Source of the DNA: Diploptera punctata
Lineage: Eukaryota; Arthropoda; Insecta; Blattodea; Blaberidae
Reading direction: 5' to 3'
Assembly (NCBI GenBank): GCA_030220185.1
Contig: JASPKZ010005710.1
Coordinates: 620,001 to 684,000, forward strand
Length of the DNA: 64,000 nucleotides
Shown one piece after another: positions 60,345-64,000 of this stretch. The notes beneath the pieces are model-generated. The model was given only the letters and a program-made list of their open reading frames with translations, was not told the DNA's origin and searched no databases. The position numbers and the translations under genes were made by a program. The stretch's first letter is position 1. Every line of letters begins with the position of its first letter.

Positions 60345-61140
60345 CCACTCTTACTTTGAGGGTCCCGCGCCGTAGTCGAGCGGTTAATGTAGGAAGCCTT
60401 GGCGCAGAGCTACGGGACTTGCGCTGGTTCGAGTCTCCATGGGGGAAGAAATTTTCTCATGGTATTTCGGCCAGTATGGGACCGGTGCCCACCCAGCATC
60501 GTGAGGCAATTGGGTAGCTACAATAAGTAGCGGCTCCAGGTTGAGGAACCAGCTATAACGGCTGGGGGACTCGACATGCTAACCACATGTCACCCCTACA
60601 CTGGCTGTTGATCATCTACCTCTGTGATTGACACATGTGGATGTGAAGGGCCAGCAGCCGGCTGGTAAAAAGGGCAACCGCTGAAAAGTGGAAAGACCCT
60701 CAATCGGAAATCGGAACTTTGAGGGAGGAAAGGAGATTAGGAGTATTTGAGAATAAAGTTCTTAGCACAATTTTTGGACCGAAGAGAGATGAACAGACAG
60801 ATGAATGGAGAATACTATGTAGCAGTGAACTTCATGGTTTTTGTACCTGGAAGCCAGATATAATAAGAACAGTTAAGTTTCGTAGACTGCGATGGGCAGG
60901 ACATGTGGCACGAATGGGAATGAAAGAGGTGGATGGATGCTTCTTGTAGGAAAACCAGAGGGAAAACGCCCAGTTGGTAGACCAAGAATGAGGTGGGAGA
61001 ATAACATTAACTATGATTTGAGGGAGATACGTTATACAGGAAATGATTGGAAAATATACCTCAGGATAGGGATGTATGGAGAGCTTATGTCTGCGCGATC
61101 ATGAACCTACGGTTTCGATAATGCCAGTGAATTAGTTAGT
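60345..61140 (+). mobile_element. LINE-A 3' fragment interrupted by SINE-D
   Basis: Left stub ACTCTTACTTTGAGGG (60345-60362), then after the SINE, REERRLGVFENKVLSTIFGP, FRRLRWAGHVARMG, (frameshift) VGKPEGKRPVGRPRMRW to the LINE-A terminus. Confidence 0.88.
60363..60715 (+). mobile_element. full-length SINE-D with 10-bp TSD
   Basis: ACTTTGAGGG flanks it at 60353-60362 and 60716-60725. It is nearly identical to 59461-59800, 900 bp away, so the two share a recent source. Confidence 0.92.
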
Positions 61141-61199
61141 TATATGCCAACGTTATCAAATATTTATTGTGTATTTAATAGCAATGAATAAAATTAAGT

Positions 61200-61420
61200 G
61201 GCATTAAGAATGGAATAAATAAAAGCCGAGCAATAACAGCAATATATAACACATATAACCAAGAAAATATATTATAAGTATGTACTGTTACATAAATATG
61301 GAGATGAAGTATGGAAATTCAACAAAAACTTATGTCGATGGAAATATATTTCTTGAGGAGAGCAGCAAGATGTTCAAAATTAAAATAAATAAATAAATAA
61401 AGTCATAAAAAATATTCAGT
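61200..61420 (+). mobile_element. LINE-G RT fragment
   Basis: A frame gives KYGDEVWKFNKNLCRWKYIS and the next gives EMYFLRRAARCSK-like sequence, followed by (AAAT)n. Same family as 20635-20923. Confidence 0.5.
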
Positions 61421-61439
61421 AGTAGATTACACAGGTCAA

Positions 61440-61975
61440 CATGATTTTTGTCTCATGAGTACCAATAGTTGTACTTAATGCAGTTTTTTGTCGTGTTTTC
61501 AAATGTGTATTCGGAATTTCTCCATCACTCACAGTTTTTTTTTATTTCAATTTCAATTAATAGATTTAAATAATTATTTTTTTAATAAACGTTTTTTTCG
61601 TCCATTTGTCCATTTAAAATAAAACCAAATGAGCTAACTCAAATGGTTTCAGGTATGGAAAAGAGATATCAAGGCAAATGGAATCCTAATATGCTGGCCG
61701 ATTATTGTTGGACCATCAAGAGGGATGCTCCACAGGCGAAATGTAGCAGAAAATCGTAATTTCTTACTTTCTAGTTGAGTCCGAATATTCGAATATTGTG
61801 TAGTTACGAATGTAGAAAATATTAAAGTGTTTGAAATTATAAATTCCTGCCTATCGGAAACCTTGCGTGATGGAGAAAAACCGATATCATATTTGAATTC
61901 GGGAGAAAAATACTATCAGAATCACATATTTTTCTTTCTGAGACAATTTTTTTTTGTTGCTCAGTGTTATATAAG
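61440..61975 (+). repeat. dispersed repeat R, copy 2
   Basis: Opposite-orientation match to 25570-26165. It contains the short frame MEKRYQGKWNPNMLADYCW (61655-61759), ending earlier than in copy 1 at a TAA. Confidence 0.7.
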
Positions 61976-62245
61976 ATATAAGCAGTTAAATTGGTATAAG
62001 CATGTACGACGAATGCAAGAAGAAAGGTTACGCACAAAAACGTTGGAATTGTGTACATCTGGAAGAAGAAATAAAGAAAACAAGACCTAGAAACTCGTGG
62101 ATGCAAGAAATAGTAACTGCAATGAGAACAAGAGGTCTGGAGGACATGGAGTGGATGGATAGGGACGAGTGGAGAAGGAAAATAAGACTTTAGGCACAGA
62201 AAGAAGTGTAAACATTGAAAATATGTACGTAAATAAATAAATAAA
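61976..62245 (+). mobile_element. LINE 3' fragment (RT C-terminus)
   Basis: QLNWYKHVRRMQEERLRTKT, then in the next frame TRPRNSWMQEIVTAMRTRGL and DRDEWRRKIRL. W-x-x-HVxRM, RPRxSWMQE and DRxEWRxxI are RT C-terminal blocks. The tail is (AAAT)n. Confidence 0.7.
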
Positions 62246-62317
62246 TAATATAATCTGACACAAAGTACTTCCATATTTGACCTTGAGCGCTGCAGTCGTA
62301 AGACTGTTTAGTTTATT

Positions 62318-62875
62318 ATGGCTATTTAACTCATGTGCCAAATGGTCAGTCGTGTTTCACCTCGCTCTTTATCGATTTATCTTTATCAGCTCCTGCTTTT
62401 ATCATGAATAAAACTCTTCCTTTTTAGTATTCTGAACAGCTCAGTGCATTATTTTTTATCAACAAATACATTGAATATTACAAATATACAAATAATGAAC
62501 ATATTCCTTGATTTTACTGAGTTCTTTACAAAAAAATAATAACCTATAATGTTGATTATAATATACAGTTTGATGTGTTTCATTATTTATCTACTAGGAT
62601 GCATTCTTACAATATTCCGATCCTATTTGGCAATAAATAATATGATCAAGTTGCATGAATATGCATAACCTCACATTTCTGATTTTTTTCGAACATCGCC
62701 GTTTACATTAAATATAGCCTATAAATATTTAAAATGCCGGTAACTATATTTAAATAATGATTTGTGAGTAAACAGCTTAATTTTATTCGTTAATTAGTCC
62801 TAACAAATACCACTCTTGATTTCCAAATTCTCTAGTTAAATTATAAATGACTCGTGGCATTACTTATGATAATAA
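62318..62875 (+). repeat. second copy of the 18.4-19.0 kb repeat
   Basis: Matches 18426-19035: CTATTTAACTCATGT, TCGTGTTTCACCTCGCTCTT, TTATCAGCTCCTGC and ACTCGTGGCATTACTTATGA. The CCCTTAAATT ends are not present. Confidence 0.75.
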
Positions 62876-63055
62876 TATATAGCATTCTGTAAGAACGACA
62901 TAAGATCGATGAGATTTGTCAGTATATAATATATCACTCATTCTAAAGACACAAAACTCCAAATTATAAAATTGATTAAACTACATTGTTATGTATAATT
63001 ACGGACATCGTGATAAATGATGTCTTCTTGCCGGTGTGTTTAAATTTAACGATAG

Positions 63056-63327
63056 CACATCCTCACGGCCTAGCAGTCAGCGTTTTTGACTACATTTCAT
63101 GAGGTCCTTAAAGGAAATTATTTCTGTGGTTGCTCATGGTCTGGAATTTAGGTTAAGTTTAGGTTTAAGAACTCTCCTGGCGCTTCATTATTATTTTATC
63201 ATCTGGGTAACGTAACTCCGCCTTCCATGTACTCCAGCCTAAGAAATGGATTACAATTCCGCCAAGGCCAGCGGAGGAAGGCAGATATGTCGTAAAAAAC
63301 TGGTGGCATTGGACAAAAAAAAAATTC
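63056..63327 (+). mobile_element. SINE-A variant lacking the 28S segment
   Basis: Head with box A-like CGGCCTAGCAGTCAG, then TTGACTACATTTCATGAGG; box B and 28S parts are missing. The body GGTCTGGAATTTAGGTTAAG and ACTCTCCTGGCGC, 3' end CGTAAAAAACTGGTGGCATT and poly(A). ACGATAG flanks it (63049-63055, 63328-63334). Confidence 0.75.
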
Positions 63328-63334
63328 ACGATAG

Positions 63335-63843
63335 TATTTAGGCCATATTTATCAGTGTTTTGGGATGTATGATTATATGATTACTTTTATCCGATACTGT
63401 AGATAACTGTGACAAGTTATAAAAATATTTTTCTCAAAGCTTAATTATATTCTAAAATGCAAATATTCTTACTTAATTACTGTAATTTGTTTACTGTTTA
63501 ATTGCGCTTATTTTAAGTTGTTTGTCTTGAATTCTTTACTGTTTTCTTTTTCTCCTTCTTAATTTATTTTCACTAAACATAAGGTGTTCTAAAAGTTATG
63601 ATCTGAAATGTAGTGATGATATTTAAAAATGAAGAAAAACAAACAATTCCAATTATATAATGAGTGGATTGCACAACCGAAGTCTAAATCACGACCCCGG
63701 TTTTCTAATTTTTAAAAATGTTTCCGTAACAACCATAAAAACTGAACATCTATGGCTGTTAGTTGCAAGAACAATTGTCTGAATCATGACTAGGTCTAGG
63801 ATTTTTATGTAACAAAAGATAAGATTGCAATGAAGATAGTATA
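63335..63843. other. unassigned stretch
   Basis: No gene or repeat copy recognised. Confidence 0.4.
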
Positions 63844-63980
63844 TATTATTCAACTGTTTGTGTGTGAAACCAAGATAAAAAAACAGTAATAAGTCTAACT
63901 TCTCATTATACTATTCAAACGTTTGGATGTGAAACTAAAACAAAAGACAGTCATAAGTCTAACTTCTCATTATACTGTGT
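63844..63980. repeat. two-unit tandem repeat of about 67 bp
   Basis: TATTCAA-(C/A)-GTTTG...GTGAAAC, ACAGT-ATAAGTCTAACTTC and TCATTATACT occur twice in direct orientation. Confidence 0.75.
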
Positions 63981-64000
63981 TGCAATCTTAACTTCTAGTA

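Overview
This is eukaryotic, animal DNA. It is AT-rich and intron-bearing and is dominated by nested, mostly decayed transposable elements. Microsatellites are abundant, SINEs are tRNA-derived, and the host gene fragments are of insect type (MADF-BESS, secreted glycine-rich cuticle-like protein). The mixture of LINE tails and SINEs suggests a large repeat-rich insect genome such as a cockroach or termite; the species is inference. SINE and LINE letters (SINE-A to -D, LINE-A to -J) are labels used only in this annotation.

Region by region. 1-8.8 kb: two exons of a minus-strand MADF-BESS gene (6200-6585 and 2214-2550). Between and around them lie five Penelope-like element (PLE) derived units, four of them large palindromes, several carrying GIY-YIG/C-terminal coding remnants and hammerhead-ribozyme-like motifs. 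A Helitron-like insert, an internally deleted mariner and LINE 3' ends are also here. 9-13 kb: a SINE family (SINE-A) that contains 28S rRNA sequence around the R1/R2 target region, and an inverted repeat interrupted by a LINE tail. 14-21 kb: a BED-finger (hAT-like) fragment, LINE-A copies, a 660-bp palindrome and a TTAA-flanked repeat. 21.2-25.6 kb: a nearly complete two-ORF LINE (LINE-B) disabled by one visible frameshift. 25.6-29 kb: a dispersed repeat, a GC-rich repeat, microsatellites and a small TTAA-flanked MITE. 29.4-34.3 kb: a pogo/Tigger-type element with TA-flanked terminal repeats, filled with a 3.1-kb LINE, a SINE and a hairpin MITE. 34.7-38.4 kb: a TA-flanked transposon holding a LINE-A copy, then an old LINE holding LINE-C and a chimeric SINE. 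39-46.8 kb: LINE-A fragments and a mariner inserted inside a mariner. 48.7-51.5 kb: the best host gene, a two-exon minus-strand secreted Gly-rich protein with TATA box and initiator. 51.9-57.1 kb: a foldback with tRNA-like arms, a tandem duplication and seven SINE-B copies. 57.8-64 kb: LINE tails, two full SINE-D copies, second copies of two dispersed repeats, and a SINE-A variant.

Functionally, only the Gly-rich gene and possibly the MADF-BESS gene look like host coding loci. No LINE, PLE or DNA transposon appears intact. Many insertions can be ordered because target-site duplications (TSDs) are still readable.
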